Shown here: positions 46,965-55,782 of the stretch, in pieces
Position numbering within the stretch: the stretch's first letter is position 1
How the letters are laid out: the number at the start of each line of letters is the position of its first letter
Assembly (NCBI GenBank): GCA_019918135.1
Contig: WBZZ01004533.1
Span: 1 to 64,000, forward strand
Direction of reading: 5' to 3'
Length of the DNA stretch: 64,000 nt
DNA from: Paulinella micropora
Taxonomy: Eukaryota; Cercozoa; Imbricatea; Euglyphida; Paulinellidae
The notes under the pieces: model-generated
Databases searched by the model: none
What the model was told of the DNA's origin: nothing
The model's input: the letters and a program-made list of their open reading frames with translations, nothing else
Translations under genes and position numbers: made by a program

Positions 46965-48953
46965 TCATATATATGTGTCAAAGCCATACCCATTCTGCGA
47001 TTTCAGGTCCTCCGCTTCTTTTTCTTTTAAGTCTGTCCAACCGCTGGCAAATTTAAAGCGGTTCCCTTTCGCTCGTTCAAGTAAAAACCTAATACTATGC
47101 CATCCGCAAGTGTCTGAGGTGTTTGATTGGTTTTTGACTTGATTAACCTTCATAAGCAGGTATGTGTTCGGCTTACTCTTTTCAATAAGCTGTTTCATTT
47201 GGTGTAGAAATATCTCAGTCGGCTTATACAGTGCGAGAGGGTCGTAGATTTCAATAGTGTCATCTTTAATGGTATCAATCCAAACAGCAATCCAATGTGA
47301 GCCTGGTTGGCTAGACTTATCCAAGTTCATTATAAAGCCATACTTCTTTCTTTTTTCTGGTTTCAGTTTGTTTATTTCATCGCTGGCTACAGTCCCCAAA
47401 TACCATTCGTGCTTTTTCATAATGTTGTCTATTTCATCCGTCATTAGCCCTCTACCTTCACCCGCTAAGTTCGCTGGTAGTTTTTGTTGCTCTTCTGTTG
47501 GAGGTGGTTGTTGCTCTTCTGTTGGCTGTGGTTGTTGTGTTGGTTGTTGCTCTTCTGTTGGCTGTGGTTGTTGCGGTGGATGCTCTTCTGTTGGCTGTTC
47601 CTCGGTTGGTTGAATACCGAGAGTATTTGAAACTTGATTTTTAATGTTTGGGTCGCTTCTCATTTCAGTTACTAAGTTATTTACATAATCCTTCTTCTTC
47701 ATTTTCTTCTTGTATTTGCCATTCTTCAAATATTTCTTAATTTTTGCTATCGTTAAAAGTTTGTGTATTAATTCCTCCATCGTTTTTGCCCCAGCACCAG
47801 CTTGGTTTATTCCCAAATAATCGGCTAATTTCTTTCTCATTTCATTCTGGTCTATTCCTAAATCAATACCTTCATCTACTATAACTTGTGCCATACCCGC
47901 AGTCGTGTGTTTTCCTTTAACTTTTTTTGGTGGCGGTTTGCCCCGAGCTTTCATTTCTTTTTCCAAAGCAGGGCCCAAAGTTTTGGGTATGTCCAATTTT
48001 GGATACTTGTAATCATTTTTTAAACCTGCGGATATGTATGATATTTTGTCTTTAATTTCAAAGTGTTTCGCTTTGGCCTCCGCTAGTTTTTTTTCTTGTT
48101 CTAATTCTTTTTTGTATTGTTCAGCCAGTTCTTTCTGCTCATCTGCTGATTGGGCATCGGCTATCGCTTTCTCTATTCCTGTGCCAAGTTTGATAAATTC
48201 TGTTTTGCTCAAACTTTTAATAAATTTAGTTGTAAAGCCAGCTTTCTTCATTAATTCAATGTATTTTTCTTTTAATTCTTTTTCAGCCTTTTTCTCTTCT
48301 TTTGTTTTCAATGGCATCTGCTTTTCTTCTGGTGCTTGTGGTGGTGCTTGTGGTGGTGCTTGTGGTGGTGCTTGTGGTGGTCCTAGTTGTGGTGCTTGTG
48401 GTGGTCCTAGTTGTGGTGCTTGTGGTGGTGCTTGTGGTGGTGCTTGTGGTGGTCCTTGTATGTATTGAGGTTGGAAAGGAGGTAATAACATCAAATTGTT
48501 TTTTCTATCTTGTTCAAATTTTACATCCTCTATAAGTTTTTGCTCTCTGTTCGCCTCCCTTATGAGGTCTTCTTGTCTTTCTTTAATGTCGGCATTCTCC
48601 TTCCTCTCCATTCTTTTCTTCTCATCTTCCGCCTGTTCTCTTAACTTCTTTTCCTTTTCTTCCTGCTCGTGTATTAGTTCATATTTTTTCAGCAGGTTGT
48701 TTTGTATCTGGTTGCGGTTCTCGTGTTCAAGGCGATTGAATTCGGACTTGACTATTCGCTCCTTCGTCTTTCGTTTCCCTCGGGGTTTGTTCATATATTT
48801 CAGAAACAGTTTAACGATTTGAAGTGTTGAAAGGTCATTCGTTTTCTCGCCAAAGTTGAGATATGCTCGTCTGCCTTTCACTTTGATATATGGTCTGCCA
48901 TCTTTGGTTCTGTATATCCTCGGAGGTCGCTGTTTCTTCGGCTTACTTCGCAT
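46965..48953 (-). CDS. PLV cysteine protease (Ulp1/adenain-like) with long N-terminal region
   Basis: The 662-residue protein has its protease in the last 170 residues. GSHWIAVWIDTIKDDTIEIY gives His and then YDPLA gives Asp, and NTSDTCGWHSIRFLL gives Cys, the adenain/Ulp1 order used for capsid maturation in Polintons, PLVs and adenoviruses. The N-terminal half is basic (MRSKPKKQRPPRIYRTKDGR) and then Glu/Lys coiled-coil. It also has a PPQAPPQAP-type repeat (about residues 165-215, 48340-48460) and a PTEEQ/PQ repeat before the protease. Two repeat linkers suggest a multi-part virion precursor that is processed itself (inference). Confidence 0.8.
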   Translation of the reverse strand: MRSKPKKQRPPRIYRTKDGRPYIKVKGRRAYLNFGEKTNDLSTLQIVKLFLKYMNKPRGKRKTKERIVKSEFNRLEHENRNQIQNNLLKKYELIHEQEEKEKKLREQAEDEKKRMERKENADIKERQEDLIREANREQKLIEDVKFEQDRKNNLMLLPPFQPQYIQGPPQAPPQAPPQAPQLGPPQAPQLGPPQAPPQAPPQAPPQAPEEKQMPLKTKEEKKAEKELKEKYIELMKKAGFTTKFIKSLSKTEFIKLGTGIEKAIADAQSADEQKELAEQYKKELEQEKKLAEAKAKHFEIKDKISYISAGLKNDYKYPKLDIPKTLGPALEKEMKARGKPPPKKVKGKHTTAGMAQVIVDEGIDLGIDQNEMRKKLADYLGINQAGAGAKTMEELIHKLLTIAKIKKYLKNGKYKKKMKKKDYVNNLVTEMRSDPNIKNQVSNTLGIQPTEEQPTEEHPPQQPQPTEEQQPTQQPQPTEEQQPPPTEEQQKLPANLAGEGRGLMTDEIDNIMKKHEWYLGTVASDEINKLKPEKRKKYGFIMNLDKSSQPGSHWIAVWIDTIKDDTIEIYDPLALYKPTEIFLHQMKQLIEKSKPNTYLLMKVNQVKNQSNTSDTCGWHSIRFLLERAKGNRFKFASGWTDLKEKEAEDLKSQNGYGFDTYI
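48340..48460. repeat. Pro-Gln-Ala coding repeat in protease gene
   Basis: Nine-base GGTGGTGCT-type units (TGTGGTGGTGCTTGTGGTGG) repeat about 10 times on the plus strand, coding APPQ on the minus strand. Such a repeat can expand or contract by slippage. Confidence 0.8.
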
Positions 48954-48956
48954 TAC

Positions 48957-48967
48957 TATTATATTAT
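48957..48967 (-). promoter_or_regulatory. PLV AT-rich start-proximal box (protease)
   Basis: On the minus strand AATAATATAATAGTA lies just before the ATG at 48953. Confidence 0.45.
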
Positions 48968-49017
48968 TAGTAAAAAAAATAATAGAAGGTTTAGTTTTTT
49001 ATTTGAGTGGTTTGTCC

Positions 49018-49332
49018 TTACCGAAACTTAACGGCTCCACCTCGTTGCTTGCCGTAGCCTTGCTTCATAGCAGCCTTAGCTACACGGTCCGCATAAGGCA
49101 CTCCGACATCGCTAAGAAAGGTAGCACCCCTTGAAATCAACTGGTTCTTCTTGATAAACCTATTAGCATCCACTATCGCTTTTCCTACTTTTTTCCAGTT
49201 AATTTTCCCTCCTGTTTGTTTCTTTTTTGATTTTCTTTTCCCTCCTGCTTGTGGCATCTTTGTAATTGGTGAAGGATTGTATCCGATATTGTATCCCGCT
49301 GGTTGTGAAATAATCACTGGTGATGTTGGCAT
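49018..49332 (-). CDS. PLV small basic virion-type protein
   Basis: The 104-residue protein starts MPTSPVIISQPAGYNIGYNP. A GGKRKSKKKQTGG patch and an amphipathic region (WKKVGKAIVDANRFIKKNQL) follow, ending in GYGKQRGGAVKFR. GG pairs next to basic blocks resemble the protease cleavage sites of adenovirus pVI/pX-like proteins. It could be a membrane-active or DNA-condensing core protein cleaved by the PLV protease (inference). It sits between the protease and the ATPase. Confidence 0.55.
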   Translation of the reverse strand: MPTSPVIISQPAGYNIGYNPSPITKMPQAGGKRKSKKKQTGGKINWKKVGKAIVDANRFIKKNQLISRGATFLSDVGVPYADRVAKAAMKQGYGKQRGGAVKFR

Positions 49333-49339
49333 CTATATA
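49333..49339 (-). promoter_or_regulatory. PLV ATATA start-proximal box
   Basis: On the minus strand TATATAG directly precedes the ATG at 49332. Confidence 0.5.
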
Positions 49340-49369
49340 ATGTTTGAAAAAAAATAAATAATATAAAAA

Positions 49370-50194
49370 TTACTTTAAGCGAATATTGAAGTTCTGCCTT
49401 AGCTCGTCCGATACCGCATCCACATACAAAAAGTTAAATCTTTCCTTCGTCGCTTCGTGATATCTGTTTAGGAAGTAATCAAACTCATATCCAAGGTCCA
49501 GATGCTTGTATACAAGTTCCATTTTATCCACACTTTGACCTGGAAAGATTAAAATGTAGTCTAATTGTTTTATCGCCTCAGGTCTAAGGTCTTGTAGGTA
49601 TTGCGAACTCATAATCACCTTTGAACGGAAATGGCGGTTCCGCTTCAATAAATCGCTTACTGATTTATCCCTTAGCCCGCTACCCAAATCATCTAACACG
49701 AAAACAACTTCTGGTGTAATGTATTTGCTCGGTCTCTCCACCTTTTCGCCTCCCTCCTGTTTCTTCTTTTCCTCTTTTCCAAAATATAAAAACTTTGGCT
49801 TCGGTTCTTCTTTGCCGTCTTGAATGATTTCGCCTTCTTCTTGCTCCTCGTCGGGTTTGTTGAGCTTGTCCAATTCGTAATCAATAACAGACAGTCCATC
49901 CGTTTTCAAATATGTGTATATAGCCATTGGATTGCCTTTCTTCTTGAAGTGCTTAACCATTTCTTTGTAAATGTGGTCTTTATGTATTGTTGAAGCAATA
50001 ATAACAATACGGGTCTTTTTGTCAGTAGTTCGTTTCAGGATTTCAAACAGTGCGGTCGTCTTACCACTCTTCTTGCGAGCGAGAAGAAAAATATTGGCAT
50101 ACGGCTCGCCAAATAACTTATGTCCTTTTGACAGCTTCTCGCCATCTCCGTTTTGCTTGACTGGTTTAACTTTAACATTGTTAATCTTTTCCAT
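49370..50194 (-). CDS. PLV genome-packaging ATPase (HerA/FtsK type)
   Basis: The 274-residue protein has NIFLLARKKSGKTTALFEIL, a Walker A P-loop, and VVFVLDDLGSGLRD, the Walker B. KVIMSSQYLQDLRPEAIKQL is a sensor-like block. This is the A32-like packaging ATPase of PLVs, virophages and large DNA viruses, which drives DNA into the capsid. A charged Glu/Lys insert (GEEPKPKF-like region near the middle) is unusual but does not touch the motifs. Length is close to the usual 250-300. Confidence 0.85.
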   Translation of the reverse strand: MEKINNVKVKPVKQNGDGEKLSKGHKLFGEPYANIFLLARKKSGKTTALFEILKRTTDKKTRIVIIASTIHKDHIYKEMVKHFKKKGNPMAIYTYLKTDGLSVIDYELDKLNKPDEEQEEGEIIQDGKEEPKPKFLYFGKEEKKKQEGGEKVERPSKYITPEVVFVLDDLGSGLRDKSVSDLLKRNRHFRSKVIMSSQYLQDLRPEAIKQLDYILIFPGQSVDKMELVYKHLDLGYEFDYFLNRYHEATKERFNFLYVDAVSDELRQNFNIRLK

Positions 50195-50210
50195 CGTAGC
50201 TATATTTTTA

Positions 50211-50573
50211 TTAGCCTAAGAATTCTAAACAAATAACAATTCTTCCAGCTAGTGGGTCAGTCTCAATATTACCGCTGTCTGTTTTCAATACCCGAAACGA
50301 ATACTGCCCGTCAGTCCAGCCGATATTTCCAAGATTATAACCGAGATTGGAAATGTTAGCTGTGGTGCTGTCGGCGAATGTGCCGATAATTCCAATACGG
50401 TCCATATAAAGGATTTTCGTTTTCGTCTCAGTCATATCGTTCATATAGTGGATAAACTTAACATTCATTCTAGTCGGTGTAAAGCTCATTTGAATGTTTT
50501 TGTCAAATGTCTTGCTACCTCCCGCAAAATCATTACTTAGAAAAATAATCTTTTGGTATTTGAAATCAGTCAT
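50211..50573 (-). CDS. PLV small beta-rich protein
   Basis: The 120-residue protein starts MTDFKYQKIIFLSNDFAGGS. Its composition (Phe, Ile, Thr, Asn, Gly) suggests a single beta-sandwich, with no motif, signal or membrane segment. By position between the ATPase and fibre genes it may be a minor virion protein. The family is not recognised. Confidence 0.5.
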   Translation of the reverse strand: MTDFKYQKIIFLSNDFAGGSKTFDKNIQMSFTPTRMNVKFIHYMNDMTETKTKILYMDRIGIIGTFADSTTANISNLGYNLGNIGWTDGQYSFRVLKTDSGNIETDPLAGRIVICLEFLG

Positions 50574-50578
50574 TGTTT

Positions 50579-50585
50579 CTATATG
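50579..50585 (-). promoter_or_regulatory. PLV ATATA start-proximal box
   Basis: On the minus strand CATATAG lies five bases before the ATG at 50573. Confidence 0.4.
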
Positions 50586-50599
50586 TTGTATAATATATT

Positions 50600-50830
50600 A
50601 TGTTATTAATATTATTATTTGTGTGCTCTGTGTTAGGTCGGACCGCTTGTGATTTCTATTCACGGGTCAGTGAGAAAAAAAATGAAAGTTGTGTGTGGTG
50701 TATCCAAAAAGGATGTGTGTATAAACCTTTTAGTGATTGGTGTGTTAGTTTTGATGAAGCTATTCCGCTAATCTGTGCTGGTGATAGCTCTTGGTATAAA
50801 ATCTATTCGTATGAATGCTCACTTCTTTGA
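50600..50830 (+). CDS. PLV small secreted Cys-rich protein
   Basis: The 76-residue frame opens with a signal peptide (MLLILLFVCSVLGRTA). A Cys-rich domain follows (CDFY, ESCVWCIQKGCVY, WCVSF and further Cys), reminiscent of PSI/plexin-type or other disulphide modules. It lies on the plus strand between minus-strand genes. It may be secreted or on the surface of the infected cell. No exact family was seen. Confidence 0.5.
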   Translation: MLLILLFVCSVLGRTACDFYSRVSEKKNESCVWCIQKGCVYKPFSDWCVSFDEAIPLICAGDSSWYKIYSYECSLL

Positions 50831-51160
50831 ACTAGATGGGCTAGGAAGGCAGATGCCTATTAATAGTGTTAAAATACCCACATAAGTGTTGGCAACCTCA
50901 CACGGTAAGTTCTTTTCAGATAACCTTACAATACAAAGGGTGATGATGGCGATAATGATACCCATTTGAAACAAGTATTTGATAAGTCGGCTGTCAGTTT
51001 TTCGCTTAGTCAAACAGCAATCCCAGCTGTCCTCGTATTCGTGGTCTAATTTTTTTTCTTCCTGCTTAATTTGGACATCTAGCACACGGTTTTTGAGTTC
51101 GGGTGTGAGTTCGCCTCCATCTACTTCTATGATTGGTGGTGGGTGTAATCTAGGGGGCAT
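50819..51160 (-). CDS. PLV membrane protein with two C-terminal segments
   Basis: The 113-residue protein has a Pro-rich start (MPPRLHPPPIIEVDGG), a charged helix, then two hydrophobic segments (FQMGIIIAIITLCIVRL and TYVGILTLLIGICLP) with a short loop. Many PLVs and virophages encode such small membrane proteins of unknown role. It overlaps the plus-strand Cys-rich gene and the fibre gene by about 10 bases. Confidence 0.5.
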   Translation of the reverse strand: MPPRLHPPPIIEVDGGELTPELKNRVLDVQIKQEEKKLDHEYEDSWDCCLTKRKTDSRLIKYLFQMGIIIAIITLCIVRLSEKNLPCEVANTYVGILTLLIGICLPSPSSSKK

Positions 51161-54100
51161 TGGAAAATACTGCTGCTCTTAGTTCTGCTACTAAATTGGT
51201 TTGGTCTTGTAATATATTAAGTAAAGTTTTATTTTCTTTTTCTAAATTATCTACTTTTTCTGATAAATGTTGAAATCCGCTGACCAATACAGGTATAAAA
51301 CTTGTATATGTTATGCCTTCAAGGTAGCCTTCTCCATCCTCTGCTTTCATTCCACTTTCAGATACAAATTCAGGAAATACTTTTTTGACTTCGTCCGCAA
51401 TAAATCCGTGTCCCTTTTTTTCTTTCTTTTCGTCTGATTTCCAATAATATGAACAACAATTTATCTTCATTAATTTCTCGCAACAATCCCCGCAGTCTAA
51501 TGTTTTAATATCTGCTTTTAATCTCCTGTCCGATGAGTTTGTCCAAGCACCATTTAGCGGAATATAATTATAACTACCAGACGGCTCGCTGTTGGTATTT
51601 GTAGTAGTCCAAGCATGGAGCAAACCAGTTGAAGATGTAAGCACTCCATAATTCGTATATCCTCCTGATTTAAAATGTAGTAGCGGGTCGTTAGTATAAG
51701 TTGGCCTTTTTCGTATTAATAAATTACCGCTAGAAGTTGTTGGTAAAACTAACTCTCCCGATGTATTAATATTAATCGCCTCAGTGTAAGATATATTGTT
51801 TCCAACCGCTGTTCCTGAATTATAATAAAAAGCGAGTTTTCCACCTTTTTGAATTAGAAAGTTTGAACCGCTGTGGCTTGATTTCCAGTTCGTGCCATCA
51901 AAATAAGCATCAAAACTTAAATTGACATTGTCGTGTGCCCAATTCAATAATTGAAATGTTGGATAAGCATCAGCCGTTGTTATTGCTTGTAAGTGTGCTC
52001 CTGCGACATTACTCGCCGTTCCGTATATTTCTAAACCACCTGTCGCTCCTACTCCTTTCGTTGAGTTGCCTATGATTATCGGCTTACCTAGTGCTGTTGT
52101 TATTTTATCGCTCGTTGTTAATGTTGTTGTTGATATACCCGCACTAGCCGTTATTAATCCTTTCGTCCATAAAGTCCCGTTTGCCCCGTTTAATGACATT
52201 AACAATTGTTCGGAAGAGTTCTCCCATATAAAACCATCTGTTGAAGCATTACTTACCCTAAATCTAACAGCAAAAGAACTAATATCGTTACCAGCAACCG
52301 CTGATACAACTAATCCACCAACTAGACTTCTACCAACTCCTGGCTGTGCCATATAAATACCATAATTTGTATTGCCAGTGTCCCACAAAAATATTCCGCG
52401 TGTATTACCTCCATTAGTATTTCCTTGTATAACTATGCTTGAACCTCCTGTTGCTGTTAGTAGGCCACTCGCGGTTAATGTCGTTGTTGATATACCCGCA
52501 TTTGCCGTGATTAATCCACTCGCGGTTGCCGTTGTTGTTGATATACCCGCGGTTGAAGTAATTGTAGTTCCTGTTATTGTTCCTCCATTTGTTATGTTGT
52601 TTGAGTTCATATCCAAAGCACCATAAAACCGCATTCCCCCAGCATTGTTAAAACGGACAATGTCAGACGAAGCACTTTTATTATCCAAAAGTTTTGAAAT
52701 ATAAAGTCCCGCCCCTTTTACATCAGCCGCTACATTCGTAAATAGGTAGCCTCTTTGGTCGGCGGTTCCGCTTGAATCTGTATTTAAAGTGTATAAGAAA
52801 GACTGCCAATCACCAGTTGTCTGTGAAAAGAATATGTCTCCTCCATTTTGGTTTAATATCCGCGCTCCGTTATATGTTATATTTCCTCCATTAATGATAT
52901 CAACATTATTGAAATCGGCTTGGCTTAATAAGGTCAGTGCTTTTACATCATTTCTTGTTCCATTAAATATCTTAATTCCAGTTATTGTTTGGTCGCCTGT
53001 TAGTTTTACATTTTGCCCGTCCAATGTATCTACATACGTTTTATTCGCCCCGTCCGTTGATAATGTTGGAGTTCCAAGGTTCGCTATTTTGCTACTATTA
53101 CAATCTAGCCCCGAAGCATTTACCCACCCGACTATCGTCCCGTCAATAATAAAACTTATTTTTTTGGCAGAAATTTCAAAGTTGTAATATGTTGCTGTTT
53201 TCATATCCAAACTAGCAATTGACCCGATATTGGCTGTGGAGTTAAAAACCACGAATGTTCCTTTTGTTGTAGCATTTATTGAATTTCCCGTTATTTCAAG
53301 ACCACTGCTAAATGTCTTAATTCCTGCTATGGTTTGGTTTCCTGTTAGTTTCACATTTTGTCCGTCTAATGTATCCACATACGTTTTATTCGCCCCGTCC
53401 GTTGTTGCTGTTGGTGTGGCTAAGTTTGTAATTTTTCTGTTGTTTAAAGATAGTGTCGTGCCCGTTGCTGTCGCGATTACATTATCACCCGCATATAAAT
53501 CAACATATGACCCTGTTATTTGTATTGGATAATAGGCCGCGGTTGCTATTTTTTGTGCCACAATCTCTCCTATATTTGTCGCCGTATCAAAGGCAATACC
53601 GATACCATCAAAAGCGGCTGGACCTGTGGCACCCCGCACTTCTATTGTTGAAGTAAATTTTTTATTCCCTGCTATGGTTTGGTCTCCTGTTAGTTTTACG
53701 GCCGAAGTATCAAGGGCGGAAACATCAATGCCATCAACAAGATTTACATTCGTTATGCTTTGGCTTTTCATATCAATCCCCGCACTCGCATTTACCACAT
53801 TGCTGAATGTTTTTGTTCCTGCTATGGTTTGGTCTCCTGTTAGTTTAACGACTGCGGTATCAATAGCCGAAACATCAATACCATCAACCAAATTCACATT
53901 TGTTATTGAAAATCCTCCCATATTTAAACTGCCCGTCATAGCCGTCGTGCCGTCCTTTGCCAGTTTCGTATCGGTATATGCTTTTGTTGAAGCATCGCCG
54001 TCGTAGAATGGTGCGGGCAGTCCGCTGATTGCTGTTGAGCTGTTAAAATTTAAAACATTATTTGTCAATGTCATTCCACCACCTGTTGTTGGAGCAAAAA

Positions 54101-54911
54101 GTATGGACGAGCCGACAAAAGATAATGGATAGCCCGTTGCTCCACCTGCCTCCGACGAATAAATAGACCCCATATTATTGTTGTAATTGAAGAATAACTT
54201 GCCAGTGTTTGATGGATTTGAGTCTTTTACGGCCACATAAGTAGTAAATGTTTTATTCCCAGTTATTGTTTGGTCGCCTGTTAGTTTTACAACCGAACTA
54301 TCAAGGGCAGAAACATCAATTCCATCAACCAAATTTACATTTGTTATGCTTTGGCTTTTCATATCAATCCCCGCACTCGCATTTATTATACTGCTAAATG
54401 TCTTAATTCCTGCTATGGTTTGGTCTCCTGTTAGTTTAACCACCGAAGTATCAAGGGCAGAAACATCAACACCATCAACATTACCGACATTTACTATATT
54501 AAAACTTCCCATATTCAAATCTCCAAACATCATAGTGAGGCCATCCAATCTAAGAAAAGGTGAGTTTGTATTTCTCCATTGACCCGTGCTATAAATGAGC
54601 AATTGGTTATTGGTGGGTGTTGTTATGACTACATCACTTAAAGCATCTATTGATTTGTTTGAAAATCTTGTGTCAAATCGGTCATCAGTATAGTATAAAT
54701 TGGTGCCTTCTTTTATGTCTGCGGTTGATTTAGTAGCCAGTCGGGTGTCAAATCGGCTGTTAGTGAAATAAAGATTTACAGGGTCGGCATCTTCTGGTAT
54801 GCGGTCTGTATATAAGCCCACTATGTTTGTGTTCGTTAAATCAAGATTGGCTATATCTAGACTATCAACCGCAATTTCAGACAAGCCTAAGAGCGATTTG
54901 TATTGCGACAT
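51150..54911 (-). CDS. PLV fibre protein with S74 chaperone
   Basis: The 1253-residue protein starts MSQYKSLLGLSEIAVDSLDI. The long N-terminal and middle part is built of repeats such as VDGIDVSALD, VVKLTGDQTIAGIKTFS and NLGTPTLSTDGANKTYVDTL (more than eight copies), a beta-helix trimeric-fibre pattern. The last 120 residues have SDRRLKADIKTLDCGDCCEK and KKGHGFIADEVKKVFPEFV, the intramolecular chaperone (peptidase S74 / endosialidase) of phage tail fibres and some eukaryotic virus fibres. It auto-cleaves after helping trimer assembly. The C-terminus has a coiled coil (HLSEKVDNLEKENKTLLNIL). It probably mediates host attachment. The frame is whole and it is the largest PLV gene. Confidence 0.85.
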   Translation of the reverse strand: MSQYKSLLGLSEIAVDSLDIANLDLTNTNIVGLYTDRIPEDADPVNLYFTNSRFDTRLATKSTADIKEGTNLYYTDDRFDTRFSNKSIDALSDVVITTPTNNQLLIYSTGQWRNTNSPFLRLDGLTMMFGDLNMGSFNIVNVGNVDGVDVSALDTSVVKLTGDQTIAGIKTFSSIINASAGIDMKSQSITNVNLVDGIDVSALDSSVVKLTGDQTITGNKTFTTYVAVKDSNPSNTGKLFFNYNNNMGSIYSSEAGGATGYPLSFVGSSILFAPTTGGGMTLTNNVLNFNSSTAISGLPAPFYDGDASTKAYTDTKLAKDGTTAMTGSLNMGGFSITNVNLVDGIDVSAIDTAVVKLTGDQTIAGTKTFSNVVNASAGIDMKSQSITNVNLVDGIDVSALDTSAVKLTGDQTIAGNKKFTSTIEVRGATGPAAFDGIGIAFDTATNIGEIVAQKIATAAYYPIQITGSYVDLYAGDNVIATATGTTLSLNNRKITNLATPTATTDGANKTYVDTLDGQNVKLTGNQTIAGIKTFSSGLEITGNSINATTKGTFVVFNSTANIGSIASLDMKTATYYNFEISAKKISFIIDGTIVGWVNASGLDCNSSKIANLGTPTLSTDGANKTYVDTLDGQNVKLTGDQTITGIKIFNGTRNDVKALTLLSQADFNNVDIINGGNITYNGARILNQNGGDIFFSQTTGDWQSFLYTLNTDSSGTADQRGYLFTNVAADVKGAGLYISKLLDNKSASSDIVRFNNAGGMRFYGALDMNSNNITNGGTITGTTITSTAGISTTTATASGLITANAGISTTTLTASGLLTATGGSSIVIQGNTNGGNTRGIFLWDTGNTNYGIYMAQPGVGRSLVGGLVVSAVAGNDISSFAVRFRVSNASTDGFIWENSSEQLLMSLNGANGTLWTKGLITASAGISTTTLTTSDKITTALGKPIIIGNSTKGVGATGGLEIYGTASNVAGAHLQAITTADAYPTFQLLNWAHDNVNLSFDAYFDGTNWKSSHSGSNFLIQKGGKLAFYYNSGTAVGNNISYTEAININTSGELVLPTTSSGNLLIRKRPTYTNDPLLHFKSGGYTNYGVLTSSTGLLHAWTTTNTNSEPSGSYNYIPLNGAWTNSSDRRLKADIKTLDCGDCCEKLMKINCCSYYWKSDEKKEKKGHGFIADEVKKVFPEFVSESGMKAEDGEGYLEGITYTSFIPVLVSGFQHLSEKVDNLEKENKTLLNILQDQTNLVAELRAAVFSNAP

Positions 54912-54913
54912 TG

Positions 54914-54925
54914 ATATATATTATC
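54914..54925 (-). promoter_or_regulatory. PLV ATATA start-proximal box (fibre)
   Basis: On the minus strand AGATAATATATA lies two or three bases before the fibre ATG at 54911. Confidence 0.5.
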
Positions 54926-54976
54926 TTAATTAAAATATTATATTTAGGAAAATATAGCAACCCATAGCAAGCCAGT

Positions 54977-55480
54977 ATGCCGGGTAAATCTTCGGTAGAA
55001 AATCTTAAAATCGCGAATGCGAGGCGAAAGGAAAAGGCTAAGCAAAGGAAGATTGAGAGGGCTAGGGAACTACTAGCGGAGGAAGAGGCTAAGAATGTGA
55101 AAGAAATGACCAATGACGAAAAGATGGACCACACAGCAAAGAAGCAGTTGGCTAAGGATATGATAGATGGAAGAGACGGAGAGAAAAGTGAGGAGAGCAG
55201 TTCGGAAGAAGAGGTTGAACAGGACTTTGCTGACCTAATTGCCCAACGGGTTGCGGGTATGAAATTAAAGACTAAACAGAAGAAGAAGAAAGTGGTGAAA
55301 AAGAAACTGCCCGAACTAGAAGAGAGCGAGAGTGAAAGCGAGGAAAGCGAGGAGGAAGAGCCAAAACCTAAAAAGGGTAAAGGTAAGAAATCAAACATAT
55401 CGGTTAATGTTTATAATCAACAACCTGAGAAACCAAAAAAAGAAAACAATGATGTTTCAAAGATATTTTTAAAGTTTTGA
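54977..55480 (+). CDS. PLV charged coiled-coil protein
   Basis: The 167-residue protein starts MPGKSSVENLKIANARRKEK. It is extremely rich in Lys and Glu, with an acidic/Ser tract (EESESESEESEEEEPKPKKG) before a basic tail. It is low-complexity and largely disordered or helical, and could be a DNA-condensing or scaffolding protein. The family is not recognised. A start-proximal ATATAG lies at about 54953. Confidence 0.45.
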   Translation: MPGKSSVENLKIANARRKEKAKQRKIERARELLAEEEAKNVKEMTNDEKMDHTAKKQLAKDMIDGRDGEKSEESSSEEEVEQDFADLIAQRVAGMKLKTKQKKKKVVKKKLPELEESESESEESEEEEPKPKKGKGKKSNISVNVYNQQPEKPKKENNDVSKIFLKF

Positions 55481-55482
55481 AC

Positions 55483-55740
55483 CTACCAAAGATAATGATA
55501 AGAATAGTAATTAGCATACTCTGGATTATTATAAGTTAATTCACCTTTTGAATTTCTTATAGCTTTTGCTCTTGCTCTATAATTTCTTCTTCTTTCTTTG
55601 TCTAAATGGTTGAGATGCGAATATAGTCCTATGCGGTCTTTGTAATGCTCATATCTGACATCACCGAAATGAATTGTTTTTCCTTTTGGTGTAGTAGTTG
55701 TATATTTTTTATTTTTTACACTTGACTTTGAAAATCTCAT
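55483..55740 (-). CDS. PLV small basic protein
   Basis: The 85-residue basic protein starts MRFSKSSVKNKKYTTTTPKG and ends in a Tyr-rich YANYYSYHYLW. It resembles small PLV basic proteins without a defined fold, possibly nucleic-acid-binding. It converges on the gene at 54977 with almost no gap and has CATATAGT just before its ATG. Confidence 0.45.
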   Translation of the reverse strand: MRFSKSSVKNKKYTTTTPKGKTIHFGDVRYEHYKDRIGLYSHLNHLDKERRRNYRARAKAIRNSKGELTYNNPEYANYYSYHYLW

Positions 55741-55782
55741 ACTATATGAACCTTTTTAAAAAAATCTTCACCAAAAATAGAG

